In this document: piece after piece, positions 18,843 to 28,195 of the stretch
How the letters are laid out: every line of letters begins with the position of its first letter
Position numbering within the stretch: position 1 is the stretch's first letter
NCBI GenBank assembly: GCA_973895155.1
Contig: OZ316893.1
Coordinates: forward strand, 5,580,001 to 5,644,000
Length of the DNA: 64,000 bases
DNA from: Marsupella aquatica
Lineage: Eukaryota; Marchantiophyta
Reading direction: 5' to 3'
Translations under genes and position numbers: made by a program
The notes under the pieces: model-generated
Database searches by the model: none
The model's input: only the letters and a program-made list of their open reading frames with translations
Told to the model about the DNA's origin: nothing

Positions 18843-21416
18843 ATGGCGGAGACTGAGCTGACGACGCGACCAATACTCGCAGACATTCCATCGAATGCAG
18901 TGCATAGGCGGCAGTTGAAGACGGCTCTGGCAAAAATGGGCTTGAAGAAGCTGCTTCAACTTCCTTGGAAGATTTGCGAATTCAGCCTTATCGATCAAGG
19001 TGTCTGGGACGCTGAAGAAAGGATTGGTGTGCGCTCGCGTCCCAGTGTTTGGACTGAAGCGCTCATAGCGAAGGTCTATTCGACGCCGATGGAGGGCGAG
19101 GATTTACAGAGGGTTGATTGTGAGCCTCGGGTTTATGTAGAATCCTTCTTCGCTCCAGGATCTTTCAAGAGGCGGAATGGATGGCTAGCGGCGGACTGCT
19201 TAGATAATTCTCTGCAGCGTCTATTTCGATTTCTGGCACCAATTTTCTACCCAGAAAGCCAGACGCGCATCACTCTTTCGTTCGCTGCAACGGTGATCTG
19301 TTCATTAGAACAGACGCAGTCTATCAATTGGACGAAGGTTTTGCACCGAGTAATTCATACTCAGGTCAAAAATTTTTGTAGCAGGCTGAAAACGGGGAAA
19401 ATAAGGTGTACCTACTTGGCCCCTTATTTAGCTCACATTTACCATAAGTATGACTGTCTGCTTGTCTTGGAAAAAGATTTTTATCGCAACAATCAGAGAG
19501 CATCTACCGGTGAAGCAAATTATATGCCTGAAGTACGAGAAGTCCGAGCCAATTCCACAGTGGTAGAGCTATGTGCAATACTCGACTGTGAGGAACCTGA
19601 ACTGGTGGGTGAAGTTCGGAAATTGAAAGAGACAAGAGCATCAGCTGAAGGGAGTGACGATCCGATTCTTCACCAACCAAGAGAGGCTCAAGTTGCCGAA
19701 GATGTTCCTTCAGCAATGCCAACAGGGTTGGAGCATTCTATGTCACCTCGACTCTCGTGTTCACCTTGTGCTGCCGAGCCTATTTATGATGTTGATCAGG
19801 ATAATTCTGCTTCTCGGATGAATGTTGAAGATGAGGTGAGGGTGGATGAAGAAGGTTTTTCAGGGGAACCTCTTCAACATTCTACTGCTGAGGACGAGTA
19901 TGATGGATTTACTTCTACCCCTGTTTTGGTTCCCATAGAGGCAAATAGTGATGCTTTGCAGGCTTTACAGGAGTATGATTCGTCCGACTCTCTTAGTTCT
20001 AGCCCAAATATAGGTGAAATCCCTCTGGTCCAGGAGTCAGAAATATTAAGCTCAGAAATTGTGAAGCTGGTTAAAGTTGATTCGGAGGATGCAATTGTGG
20101 ATATAGACGAAGTAGGTGAACCAGTGACTTCTCCCCAATCTGTCGCAAGATACCCTGCCTGGTCTACACCTGGTTCACTCATATCGATTCCTTTGGATAT
20201 AACTAAGGAATTAGATGAGGCAATAGCCGCGATAGGAGCTCCTTCATTTCCGCCTGTAAAATGGGTTTCTCCTGAAGATGAGTTGATTGAAGGAGGCTCT
20301 GCTGGTTTTCCGAGTCGCAATCAGGTATCTGGTAATATGGGTATATCTGTACCCATATTGGTACCCAAGACACCCGCTTCGACAACCAGCTCAGCACCAG
20401 TTTCATTGGCTACAAACGAGGATAAAAACATTCGGGAGGAGTTTTCAGTGACGTATACTCGAAAATCTTGGAAACGGTTGCGCCATGCTATCAGTCGACA
20501 GATCTTTCCTGAAGCATCTTCCCAGGATTTTGAACAGGGAGAAGCACCTATCGGAACAGACGAGCTACCCCTTCCTGTACTTTTGACAGATCGAACTAAC
20601 CAGGAAGTCTCTTTACCTAGCGATAATTTTAAAGAAGAACTTCCTGTTTTAGTACCAATGCATCCCATTGCAGATCAACCAGCTACTGTTGCAAGAGAAG
20701 AATTTGAACCACTGGAGCCCGAACCTTCTGCTCCTTCGTCTCCTGTTACATTGCCAATTCGACCAGTTAAGGAGTCAGTGATTCCTTCCGCTATGCCAGA
20801 TGTAATTTTCCGTTGGATAGGAGCACCAAGTGATGGAGAAGAAGACGAAGACCCTCGCATTATCAGAGTACCTCCTCGACTTCGGCATACAGTGGATTTG
20901 CCACCCCGAAATCCTATCCCTAATTTGGCTTCAATTCACAGGTGGGAGAAGAAACATTTTCGAGTAGCTTTTCGACATCTGGAGATGGAGAGCATTTTGC
21001 AGCAGCAGCAGATTTTGCCAATGACATCCCATCCGAGGATTCGTAGTTTGATTCGCACATATGAACCTGGGAAGGCGGTTCCTCCCATTGATAAGGACAG
21101 ACGACATAAGTTTTCGGAGTTCGAAATTTGGTGTTGGGTGTATATGCTTCGACGAGCTCAAGCTCCATTTCCGCCCCTTGTGCCGGAAATTCCATGGCCC
21201 TATCCATACTATGTTTGGGTTTGTCCTGGTGGGTTTGCTATTCCAATTAAATATGAGAAGAAGCTTGTTAAGCTAAGGGAGCAGTTGATTACAAAACAAT
21301 GTATGCTACCGGCTTCCCAAGGGTTCAAGTCGCTTAGGTGTTTAGCGTTCCTACCTATTATTCCTTCTTATCCGGATGTGATTATTCAAGGTGTTTTATC
21401 TAGGACACAGATTTGA
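18843..21416 (+). CDS. Accessory ORF3 of gypsy element 1 (857 aa), function unknown
   Basis: Large ATG-started ORF in the env position. Residues 1-220 are conserved with the 798-aa ORF of gypsy element 2 (40529-42925): the shared blocks are LLQLPWK/LLAIPWN, RSRPSVWTE/RARPSLWTV, the PMEGEDL/PLDGEGL segment, a FLAPIFYP/FLVPILHP block, the INWTKVL/VNWALLL segment and a Y-H/A-x-x-D-CL block. The middle (about 230-690) is acidic, Ser/Pro-rich low complexity; the C-terminus (about 690-857) is a basic, Trp- and aromatic-rich globular-looking domain without counterpart in element 2. No signal peptide or clear membrane segment is seen, so it is not an obvious envelope protein. I do not recognise the family. 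TGA at 21414-21416 is followed in frame by the next ORF. Confidence 0.8.
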   Translation: MAETELTTRPILADIPSNAVHRRQLKTALAKMGLKKLLQLPWKICEFSLIDQGVWDAEERIGVRSRPSVWTEALIAKVYSTPMEGEDLQRVDCEPRVYVESFFAPGSFKRRNGWLAADCLDNSLQRLFRFLAPIFYPESQTRITLSFAATVICSLEQTQSINWTKVLHRVIHTQVKNFCSRLKTGKIRCTYLAPYLAHIYHKYDCLLVLEKDFYRNNQRASTGEANYMPEVREVRANSTVVELCAILDCEEPELVGEVRKLKETRASAEGSDDPILHQPREAQVAEDVPSAMPTGLEHSMSPRLSCSPCAAEPIYDVDQDNSASRMNVEDEVRVDEEGFSGEPLQHSTAEDEYDGFTSTPVLVPIEANSDALQALQEYDSSDSLSSSPNIGEIPLVQESEILSSEIVKLVKVDSEDAIVDIDEVGEPVTSPQSVARYPAWSTPGSLISIPLDITKELDEAIAAIGAPSFPPVKWVSPEDELIEGGSAGFPSRNQVSGNMGISVPILVPKTPASTTSSAPVSLATNEDKNIREEFSVTYTRKSWKRLRHAISRQIFPEASSQDFEQGEAPIGTDELPLPVLLTDRTNQEVSLPSDNFKEELPVLVPMHPIADQPATVAREEFEPLEPEPSAPSSPVTLPIRPVKESVIPSAMPDVIFRWIGAPSDGEEDEDPRIIRVPPRLRHTVDLPPRNPIPNLASIHRWEKKHFRVAFRHLEMESILQQQQILPMTSHPRIRSLIRTYEPGKAVPPIDKDRRHKFSEFEIWCWVYMLRRAQAPFPPLVPEIPWPYPYYVWVCPGGFAIPIKYEKKLVKLREQLITKQCMLPASQGFKSLRCLAFLPIIPSYPDVIIQGVLSRTQI

Positions 21417-21428
21417 AGGACACCATTT

Positions 21429-21905
21429 ATGAGAGATATCAAACGGTGTTGTCATTTATATGTATATAAGCCGTTACTTTTGCAGCATCCTGCAATTGTT
21501 TCCTTCTTTCTCCTTCGAATTGATATTTATCTGCTCATGTGGGACATCAAAGCTACTATGGATTGTTGGAATTCTTTACCCCGTGCTTTCCAACATTCCT
21601 TTGAAGGCAAGATCAAACTGGGAGGACATGCTATTCAACACTTTGTTATTGATCCAGGCTCTCGAATTAATTTCCTCTCCCACAGACTGTGCCAGCAATT
21701 TGTTCATCAAGAAGTACAACCGATATCTGCTCAGATATCAATCGATGGACGAATCATTAATCTTTGGGGAAGAGTTAAAGGAGTCCCAATACAGATCGGA
21801 GAAGAATTCCATGACCTCGATTTTTATATTCTGGATTCGGATATCTCCCAACTCCCGTCAATGATTTTGAGCACTACTTGGATTATTAAGCCAGAATATT
21901 ATTAA
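21429..21905 (+). CDS. Second retropepsin-like ORF of gypsy element 1 (158 aa)
   Basis: Same frame as the preceding ORF, 12 nt after its TGA. From residue 60 it reads like an aspartic protease: GKIKLGGHAIQHFVIDPGSR, then NFLSHRLC, the strand pattern ISIDGRIINLWGRVKGVPIQIG, FHDLDFYILD and SMILSTTWI, corresponding to the retropepsin active-site loop, flap and ILG-x-x-WL block. The active site is D75-P-G instead of D-T/S-G, which would be expected to impair catalysis. It could be a captured protease-like domain, or the C-terminal part of a once longer ORF3 cut by the TGA. The first 40 residues are hydrophobic. Confidence 0.6.
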   Translation: MRDIKRCCHLYVYKPLLLQHPAIVSFFLLRIDIYLLMWDIKATMDCWNSLPRAFQHSFEGKIKLGGHAIQHFVIDPGSRINFLSHRLCQQFVHQEVQPISAQISIDGRIINLWGRVKGVPIQIGEEFHDLDFYILDSDISQLPSMILSTTWIIKPEYY

Positions 21906-21965
21906 TGAAGAACATGTCACTCGCTTCTGATTCAATTCGGTCATGTCTTGTGGGGACACGGCGAA

Positions 21966-21980
21966 ATTTAAGTGGAGGGC
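21966..21980 (+). other. Polypurine tract used for the 3' LTR
   Basis: ATTTAAGTGGAGGGC followed by TA and then the 3' LTR start TGTGG at 21983. The position directly before the LTR is that of a plus-strand primer. Confidence 0.9.
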
Positions 21981-21982
21981 TA

Positions 21983-23343
21983 TGTGGTATGGGTGTCCCT
22001 GCAATTTTTTCTGGAAACTTGTTTATTTTTAGCATATCACAAGATTTACTTACACTTTAGACACCTTCCGGCCAACATTTACTTGTTCTGGACACTTATA
22101 GAAATATTTGACATCTCCGGCTTTCCTGACGATTCCTAGTGTACTTTGCCCGACGCTGTGACCAGCACCCGTTTCTTTTACTCAAGACGCTGCGGAAGCG
22201 TCCAACCTCCTCATGACGCTTTTGGCAGTGCCCGACCGCCACCAAGACTCTATGAGGATTTCGACCGACGCTGTGGAAAGCGTCAGCTTCAACACACGAC
22301 GCTGTGAGCAGCGTCCACCCTAGTATTGACGCTGTGAGCAGTGTGAGCAGCGTCCGTTGGTTTTACTTAAGACGCTTCTAGCAGCGTCCGCTCAACACTT
22401 AGTTTTTGAAGTAGATTACTAGTAAAGTAGTATTCTACCACCCTTGTTGAAGTACTTATGCTGTGCTTCTCCCTTGTTTAGTTTTAAGCTTGGAAAGGCA
22501 CGACTGTTCTTACCTCCTCCATTTTAGGATTCCAGCACTTATAAGACAGAGTAGAATGCTCATTTGAAGTAGAGAGAAATAGAGTTAATACTGTATTCAG
22601 AATTGAGTCTTCTGAATAGTTTTCTCCTCCTTCCATTGTAACAAGGCATGCTGTGAGTGTTTTGTATGGAAGTAAAGCTATATTGATTGAAGTTAAGATT
22701 GAATTCAAGAGATTCCTGTGGTGATTGAATTCAGTTGCAGATTTCTGAAACTCGTATTGAATTCACTGCTAGGCTTGCTTGCAGAGTCGGGATTCGCTAG
22801 CCAATTCAAGAATAGTTAATGATAAATGAGAAGTAAATTCTGATTCTCAGAGTAGTTAGTACTGTTGCTTTGATTCTGGAATATGGTTTAGAGTTTGACT
22901 GAATTGCGTATCGCTGATGTCAAACCATGTTGACGGCATTTTAAATCATATCATTCATTTGCAATCAGAAAGCTTCTGCTTCATCAGATTGAGAATTCCA
23001 TTATCATTAACCTTTGTGTTTTGAAGAGTGAGATGGATGAATTATGAGATAGATTTCATGTCTATACTGAGCCCAAATCCTTTCTGAAGGAGTGGCAGTA
23101 GCAGCTTGTAGTCTCTAAATCCTTACTCATTTCTTCTCTAATTCATAAATCAGAAGTTCAGTTACTTTGTTGTTTGTTTATTCGATTTTTTTATTGAGAA
23201 GTGAAGTCAACATAGAGCTCAAGACTCTAAATCACTCGGAGTGATCAAAGTTATACAATTCATTCTGAAATCTGTTCTTAAAGGGATCGAAACCCTGGTT
23301 TTAGGTGAGGAGAGTCACTTTTGATACTTAGCACTATACGACA
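21983..23343 (+). repeat. 3' LTR of gypsy element 1
   Basis: 1361 bp, nearly identical to the 5' LTR; both visible base changes are transitions at CpG/TpG or CpG/CpA sites. Confidence 0.95.
22150..22392 (+). repeat. Hairpin cluster in the 3' LTR of gypsy element 1
   Basis: Same GACGCT-loop-AGCGTC motifs as at 10021-10263; one arm is altered by the GCG to GCA transition near 22166. Confidence 0.85.
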
Positions 23344-23348
23344 GAAGT
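23344..23348 (+). repeat. Target-site duplication, right, GAAGT
   Basis: Identical to 9848-9852 and directly after the 3' LTR of gypsy element 1. Confidence 0.95.
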
Positions 23349-23605
23349 ATCAGCCTTACACAAGATAGAATATTCCGTTTGAACATGCACGACCAGATCG
23401 CAATGTCGTATAGATCTGCCACCTTCTCAAGAAATTCCATTAAATCAGGCCTTGAATAGATAACCTTGTGCATCTATCTCACACCCCTTGACCGAATGGG
23501 CATCCTAGGGCTGATCTTCTCTGACCAGATAAGTACCCGATTCAGATCAAAAATTACAAGTTTCTTCTGAACCGGTGACTTCTTTGCCGATGGATTAGGC
23601 GCCAT
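23344..23605 (-). pseudogene. FCP1-like gene C, 5' half
   Basis: ATG at 23603-23605, probably at the start of an exon (preceded by the acceptor-like CACAGGTACAG). The protein begins with a short basic leader and motif I LVIFDLNRVLIW: the nucleophile Asp (23546-23548) is kept but the second Asp of D-x-D is Asn (23540-23542). A TAG at 23474-23476 interrupts the frame, which then continues through YSRPDLMEFLEKVADLYDIA and IWSCMF up to the retrotransposon. The frame continues into the half at 9366-9852. So the gene carries a nonsense codon as well as the insertion; which came first is unknown. Confidence 0.8.
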
Positions 23606-23755
23606 CTGTACCTGTGATTTTTGTGTCGTAGGGTTTGGAGAACGTACTAGAACGGTCTGTTTGTTTCCCGCCTCCGGACTGGTGCCTTCGATACTCGATC
23701 AGGGGGTTTCGGGATAGGCTTTTGTAAAACATTAAGAAATGAAAATAAGTTTATA

Positions 23756-23771
23756 ATGCGAACGGTCGCGT
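23756..23771. repeat. Palindromic element, copy 3
   Basis: ATGCGAACGGTCGCGT, 37 bp beyond the end of the Ulp1 frame and 151 bp upstream of the ATG of FCP1-like gene C. Confidence 0.75.
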
Positions 23772-23807
23772 GACTACAAAGAGAGACACTGAAATGAAGT
23801 GTATTAC

Positions 23808-24596
23808 CTATACAAGATGGTCGTTCAGTGCTAGAATTCCGCCGGAAATGTCAATCATAGCAACACGGATCCCGGTAACTAGGTTACTTGCGGACGTCGG
23901 CTTGCGGAAGTCCATGTCAAATAATGACAAGACTATCTCCCTACGGAATTTCTCAATTTGATCCGTGGAAAAATTAATTTTGTTTCCTTGACACAAGCAC
24001 TTGGTGTATCTCAAGATAAACACACCACAACTGTGGCTGTCACTCTGGTGAGGAATATCATTTCGATATATCCATTCCCAACCTGAGAGATCCAAGTTGA
24101 CACCAGTTCTCCAGCCAATTTCGTCGGCGTAGTACTTCCCAACAATATCTAGCACCCCAGGATTTTGTCAATTATGAACTAGAGAATCTAGGTACTCGAG
24201 ACGTTTCTCCTTCGGATACACAACTACCAATGACCAATGTTCTTTCACAGCATTGTGTACTAGAAAGACCAGTTTGTCGTATTCACTGATTTTTAGCGGA
24301 AACTCCTTTGTCCAAGCTGCTCTCTCCTCATCGACAATGGTAGGATCCATGGAGAGAAGCTCAAAATGGTGTGTTTGGAAGAATTTGACAAGGTCTGACT
24401 TTCCAACTCTATCAAGAATCAGTTTGAGAAAACTCAAATAAGCGTTAATTATATCATCGGTGAGCAACTCGCGCGGTCTCAAACACATCATATGTTTCCT
24501 CTTGATCGAGTGTTGTAAGAACTTGGTCAATAGCTCTTCCATATCCTTAGAAGGATCAAGGCATTGATCTATTTGACTAGCCAAATTTTCAAAAAA
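23808..24596 (-). pseudogene. Ulp1/SENP-type (C48) SUMO-protease domain exon
   Basis: C-terminal catalytic domain of a Ulp1-like cysteine protease, which in active members cleaves SUMO from targets. The exon opens after TTTTTTGCAG (first base 24596). It has the LTDDIINAYLSFL block (family W-L-x-D-x-x-I-N-x-Y), the catalytic His in HWSLVVVYP (24237-24239), Asp in YLDSL (24186-24188), the oxyanion Gln in DIPHQSDSHSCG and the nucleophile Cys (24027-24029). All four active-site residues are present. A TGA at 24168-24170 (HN-stop-QNPG) interrupts an otherwise continuous frame. A 151-bp intron (24597-24747) would join it in phase to the preceding exon. Ulp1-like domains are also carried by some Mutator-like transposons, so a transposon origin is possible. 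Confidence 0.75.
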
Positions 24597-24747
24597 CTGC
24601 AAAAAATAGAGATTTCAGTACGCCTTCAAATAACGTATTGAGGTTGTAGCCTAAGGGTTCTACCTCAGAAAACATAAACAATAACAAATCAATAATAAAA
24701 TAATGACGTCTATAATAGAAACTTTAAGCTTATAGCTTGCGAATGAC

Positions 24748-24983
24748 CTTTGGATTGGGTGGATCCGGCCTTTTTGCAGCTGATCTCTTGGGTGCCTCAA
24801 TCGCAACAACATCCTTCAACCCTCCTCGAGACCGCAGTGATCGCTCCACCGGACCAGTTTGCGAAGGTTGGAGCGATGAGGCAGGAAGACCTTCAAATGG
24901 TTGTGGCATTTGATTCAAATATTCCACAATCTGGGAATCCGATTCCAAAATATCCGGTGCCACAATTTCTGCGCGAGTGACCT
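24748..24983 (-). CDS. Exon upstream of the Ulp1-like domain
   Basis: Between acceptor ATATTGCAG (exon base 24983) and donor AAG/GTCATT (24748/24747). It codes about 78 residues, Pro- and Ser-rich with a basic end (KRSAAKRPDPPNPK), resembling a linker or nuclear-localisation stretch. The phase-0 donor joins cleanly to the C48 exon. No domain recognised. Confidence 0.5.
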
Positions 24984-25092
24984 CTGCAATATATCAGGGT
25001 CGAGACCACGAACCCGGTCGCATCAAGTCAGCTGTTAGTCTCTTAACGACTTAAGCCGAGTTTGGTGCCAAAGACATTCCCAGGTCTTGCAC

Positions 25093-26216
25093 TCAATTCT
25101 CGGAAAAGTGGACATTATTGATGATTGTCTCCATTCTGGATGCAGTGGCAGTCTTCTCCTCGGTAATCAAAAGACCCTTCCAATATTGCAAAGCAAGGAC
25201 TGCCTGGACTCGGAGCTGCTCCGGTGAATATTTATTCCAATCATCCAACGAGACCGTACTTAAGGGTCGATCGTTAAATTCAAACTCTGGGCGAAGAAAA
25301 TAGTCTAATATTTTCTTCTTAACTGCACCTGAGGGTGAAGAAGGCTTCTTCAAATTCAGCTTTATTTTTGGTAGATGTTGTGCCTCAAGAATAAGCAAAA
25401 GATCCTTGGCCCTCTCGGCCTCCTTCCTCGATGCCTCCAGTCTTGCGGCTTCTTCTCTCTCCAGTCTTGCGGCTTCTTCTCTCTCCAATCTTGCAGCTTC
25501 TTCTCTCTCCAGTCTTGCGGAATCGACCTTTTCCACCTCCAACTTCTCCGCCTCCACCCTCTCCGGTCTTGCGATCTCGTCCGCCATCCTCTCGGCCAGC
25601 AGCCTCTCAGCCGCCACACTCTCTGCCTTGGCCCTATTTGCCTCTGTCACTAAAAGGACTCTCGCAGCCTCCGCTTTCTCAGCCTCCGCATTCTCAGCCT
25701 CCGCTTCCTCCGCCTCCGCTTCCTCCGCCTCCGCTTTCTCAGCCTGGGCTTTCTCAGCCTTGGCTTTCTCCACCTCCGCTTTCTCAGCCTCGGCTTTCTC
25801 TGCCTGGGCTTTCTCAGCCTCGGCTTTCTCCTTCTTCTTCGCGGTAGTTGCTTTTCTAGCTGCCGCCTTTTTCTTCTTAGCCTCCTTCAGCCGGGCTTCC
25901 TCCTGTCGGGCCGCCTCCTGTCGGGCCGCCTCCTCTCGGTCCACCTCATGTCGAGGCTCCTGTGTGGCCTCTTCATCAGAGTCCTCAGCGTCCTTAGAAC
26001 CCTCCATCTCCTCGTCCTCTTCATCAGCGTCCTCAACGTCCTTCATCTCCTCTCCGTCACTCTCTTCATCTCCTCTATTGTCGGAATCTCCGACGTCGTT
26101 CTACGTATCAGTCATCCACTCTGGATCTTGGTCATTGACATCCCCATCCGTGTCACCTTCCACGTCACCTTCCCCCTCACCATCCGCATCACCATTGCTC
26201 CCTGCATCGACTTGAT
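25093..26216 (-). pseudogene. Acidic and Ala/Glu/Lys coiled-coil exon of the Ulp1-like gene
   Basis: Opens after TTTTATTCAG at 26216 in phase with the exon at 26345-26666. It codes an Asp/Glu-rich stretch, then a long charged helix built of repeats such as EAEKAQAEKAEAEKAE and the 10-residue units ARLEREEAAR (three near-perfect copies, 25440-25515), then a more ordinary globular-looking segment with IKLNLKKPSSPSG and LDDWNKYSPEQLRVQAVL. This predicts a long single helix or coiled coil. A TAG at 26101-26103 interrupts the acidic part. The long Ser/Ala-rich frames on the plus strand here are antisense shadows. Confidence 0.65.
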
Positions 26217-26251
26217 CTGAATAAAATCAGGTCATTTGATAAGAATGACTC

Positions 26252-26306
26252 ACGCGCATATTCGCGTGAAAAGAAATGTTAAGAATATCCACGCGCATAT
26301 TTGCGT
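26252..26306. repeat. Palindromic element, copies 4 and 5
   Basis: ACGCGCATATTCGCGT (26252-26267) and ACGCGCATATTTGCGT (26291-26306). Both lie inside the 128-bp intron 26217-26344. Confidence 0.85.
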
Positions 26307-26344
26307 GACGCAATAAAAAGTAAGAGGTTTCAAAAGTAACCTAC

Positions 26345-26666
26345 CTTGGATTGGCCCACTAGGGTACTCCGTTGGTCGAATGTACAATCGATCGGAATCT
26401 TCAGAGAGTGCATACTCTTGCAATAATTGATTACAAACATTATCAGGGATATGTTGTTCGTGGAGGACATCCAAAACATCAGCCCTGAGAGCAGTTATGG
26501 ATGGACGATACTTCATTAATTTATCTATACATTTTTCTATACTAGCCCGTACTGGGTCAATCAATGACAGCATTGTATCAATTGTCGCCATGGTGTGTTG
26601 CAAGAAACAAGACAACTCTCTATGCGTTGCCACAGGGCAGTAATATTTTACATTGGATCCAGCATC
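26345..26666 (-). CDS. Internal exon of the Ulp1-like gene
   Basis: Bounded by acceptor TTTTTTACAG (exon base 26666) and donor CCAAG/GTAGGT (26345/26344). Phases agree with both neighbours: phase 0 on the left of the coding order, phase 1 on the right (G|AT). It codes about 107 residues including ATIDTMLSLIDPVRASIEKC and the VLDVLHEQHIPDNVCNQLL helix. No domain recognised. The phase agreement across two introns is the best evidence that these pieces are one gene. Confidence 0.65.
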
Positions 26667-26756
26667 CTGTAAAAAAGCCGAAATTAGTTCACAATATTAA
26701 TTGAGAATATAATAATCTTAAAATCGAAACCCCAAAATATAAATCTCAAAACTTAC

Positions 26757-28061
26757 CATTAAGCACTGGATCAAGTTCGTTCCCTCACCGAAGCATATAG
26801 CCCATTCCCCACATTGGACGAATTGACTAACCATACTTTCAAAGAATGGAAGTATCTTTTCTGGGGAAGGTGTCGTGAACTCGCCGCTCTCTTCAAAATT
26901 GGCTATCTTCTCAATCCGATATTTGGAGACCAATTGGAACTCGAGGGCTTGTGGATCGCCCACTGTGCTGAAGGCCGAGCTGTGAAAAGCGTAGGTTACA
27001 ATAAGCTTCTTCTCCTTCGGCCGCTTCTGAATATAATGGCTATCGACAGCAACGTAGTGTGTATACTTCCCTAATTCCCATTTGATTAAGTAAGACTCAA
27101 CGGGAGAGGCTACAATAATAACCACATGGTGTGGTTTTGCCCCTATCTCGCTAGTAGCACGAAATAACCCCTCATAGAATGAACAATTTGGCGGACGCAA
27201 ATCTCCCATTGATGAGGGATCAAAATAAATCAAGCTCGCAAGGTTCTTGTCTTCACATATGATACAGTCTGCAAACCCAACATTTTGTATATCCCAGAGG
27301 GATCGCAATTTCAGCCTCTCACCGACCGGTCGCACTAGTTGGTTTCCTTGACTATCAACTGATTTTTGTATTCCTTCCACCAACCTGTAGAATATCGGGT
27401 CGATCTCTTTCAATAAATTATCATTACTAATATTTACATTTAAGCACTTTTTTAGATAACCACTCAACGCATCTCTCAACTGCTTCAGCACCATCTTGTC
27501 GAGCTTAAAGCAATCAATCATTCCTTTGACCCGCAATTTTCATGCTGAATCTGTCAGACTTTTTAGCTCCGTCCGGGTGGATGCATCCCCGTTGAGTTTA
27601 CTCAATAATAAAATCTCAAACTCAGCTTTTGTCTTCTTCTTTATACAGAATTGCTCCAAACTCATGTTGGTCGTTAACAACACTGGAGCCTTAGAGGACT
27701 TCCTCGCCTTCCCAGATTTCACTTTGATGCTTCGGTTTTTGAGTATAGACAGTCTTTCGCTCAACATATATTCCGCTGCTTTTCGAAGAACCGAGTCTGA
27801 GCACCCTTGACAAGAACGGAATGTCTTCTTCAAAAGATGATAAGCACATGGATTATCCGCAATTTTGATGGCGTCCCTCTGTAAAATTCCGTTGTAAATT
27901 ATAAGCTCTCCTGTCCTTGATAGTTCGTAGACCTCCCTCCACTTCTTGAATGTTTCATCCTCCATTGTAAAGAGAAACGGAGCTAATTCTCCAAATTTCA
28001 TCATTTCGTTCTTCCCCATTTGAGCCCATGGGCAAACAAAACTCGTAGCTCTCATAAATAC
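26757..28061 (-). pseudogene. Large exon of the Ulp1-like gene, unknown domain
   Basis: From acceptor GTTTTTCAG (28061) to donor ATG/GTAAGT (26757/26756). The frame codes about 434 residues and is broken once, by TGA at 27540-27542 (SA-stop-KLRVK). The first part is basic and helical; the second has CIICEDKNLASLIYFDPSS, an HHVVIIVASP strand and a YTHYVAVDSHYI segment that looks like a folded alpha/beta domain. Not recognised. The 90-bp intron 26667-26756 has a consensus donor. Confidence 0.55.
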
Positions 28062-28097
28062 CTGAAAAACAATGGAAACATGATAATTCTAAGATTG

Positions 28098-28148
28098 ACG
28101 TGACCGTTCGCGTGAGAAAAATTCTAAGCTTAACGCGACCGTTTGCGT
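28098..28148. repeat. Palindromic element, copies 6 and 7
   Basis: ACGTGACCGTTCGCGT (28098-28113) and ACGCGACCGTTTGCGT (28133-28148), both inside the putative intron 28062-28195. Confidence 0.85.
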
Positions 28149-28195
28149 GACAAAAGTTTAAACGATAATGTGATCGAAGAGGGTAATTTATATAC

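Larger units (their letters stand above)
9853..23343 (+). mobile_element. Full-length Ty3/gypsy retrotransposon (element 1), Athila/Tat-like layout
   Basis: 13,491 bp with TG...CA LTRs of 1362 and 1361 bp, a GAAGT target duplication, a tRNA-Asp-type primer site, gag-protease, RT-RNase H-integrase, two further ORFs in the env position, and a polypurine tract. The order RT-RH-IN makes it Ty3/gypsy; the primer type, large size and extra downstream ORFs fit the Athila/Tat branch (inference). By eye the LTRs differ by one length change in a T run and two transitions (GCG/GCA near 10036/22166 and TTG/TCG near 10668/22798), so insertion was recent. All main ORFs are long and open. It disrupts FCP1-like gene C. 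Confidence 0.95.

Noticed and set aside
18843-21416. Envelope protein in the env position of gypsy element 1
   Set aside because: No signal peptide, fusion-like segment or membrane anchor is visible and the related ORF of element 2 lacks them as well.
24165-24170. Readthrough at the Ulp1 TGA (TGA-CAA-AAT)
   Set aside because: The first codon fits CAR but the next does not fit YYA; the gene has other stops and a frameshift.
25406-26215. 269-aa Ser/Ala-rich plus-strand ORF
   Set aside because: It is the antisense shadow of the Ala/Glu/Lys repeat exon on the minus strand; the composition is explained by that repeat.
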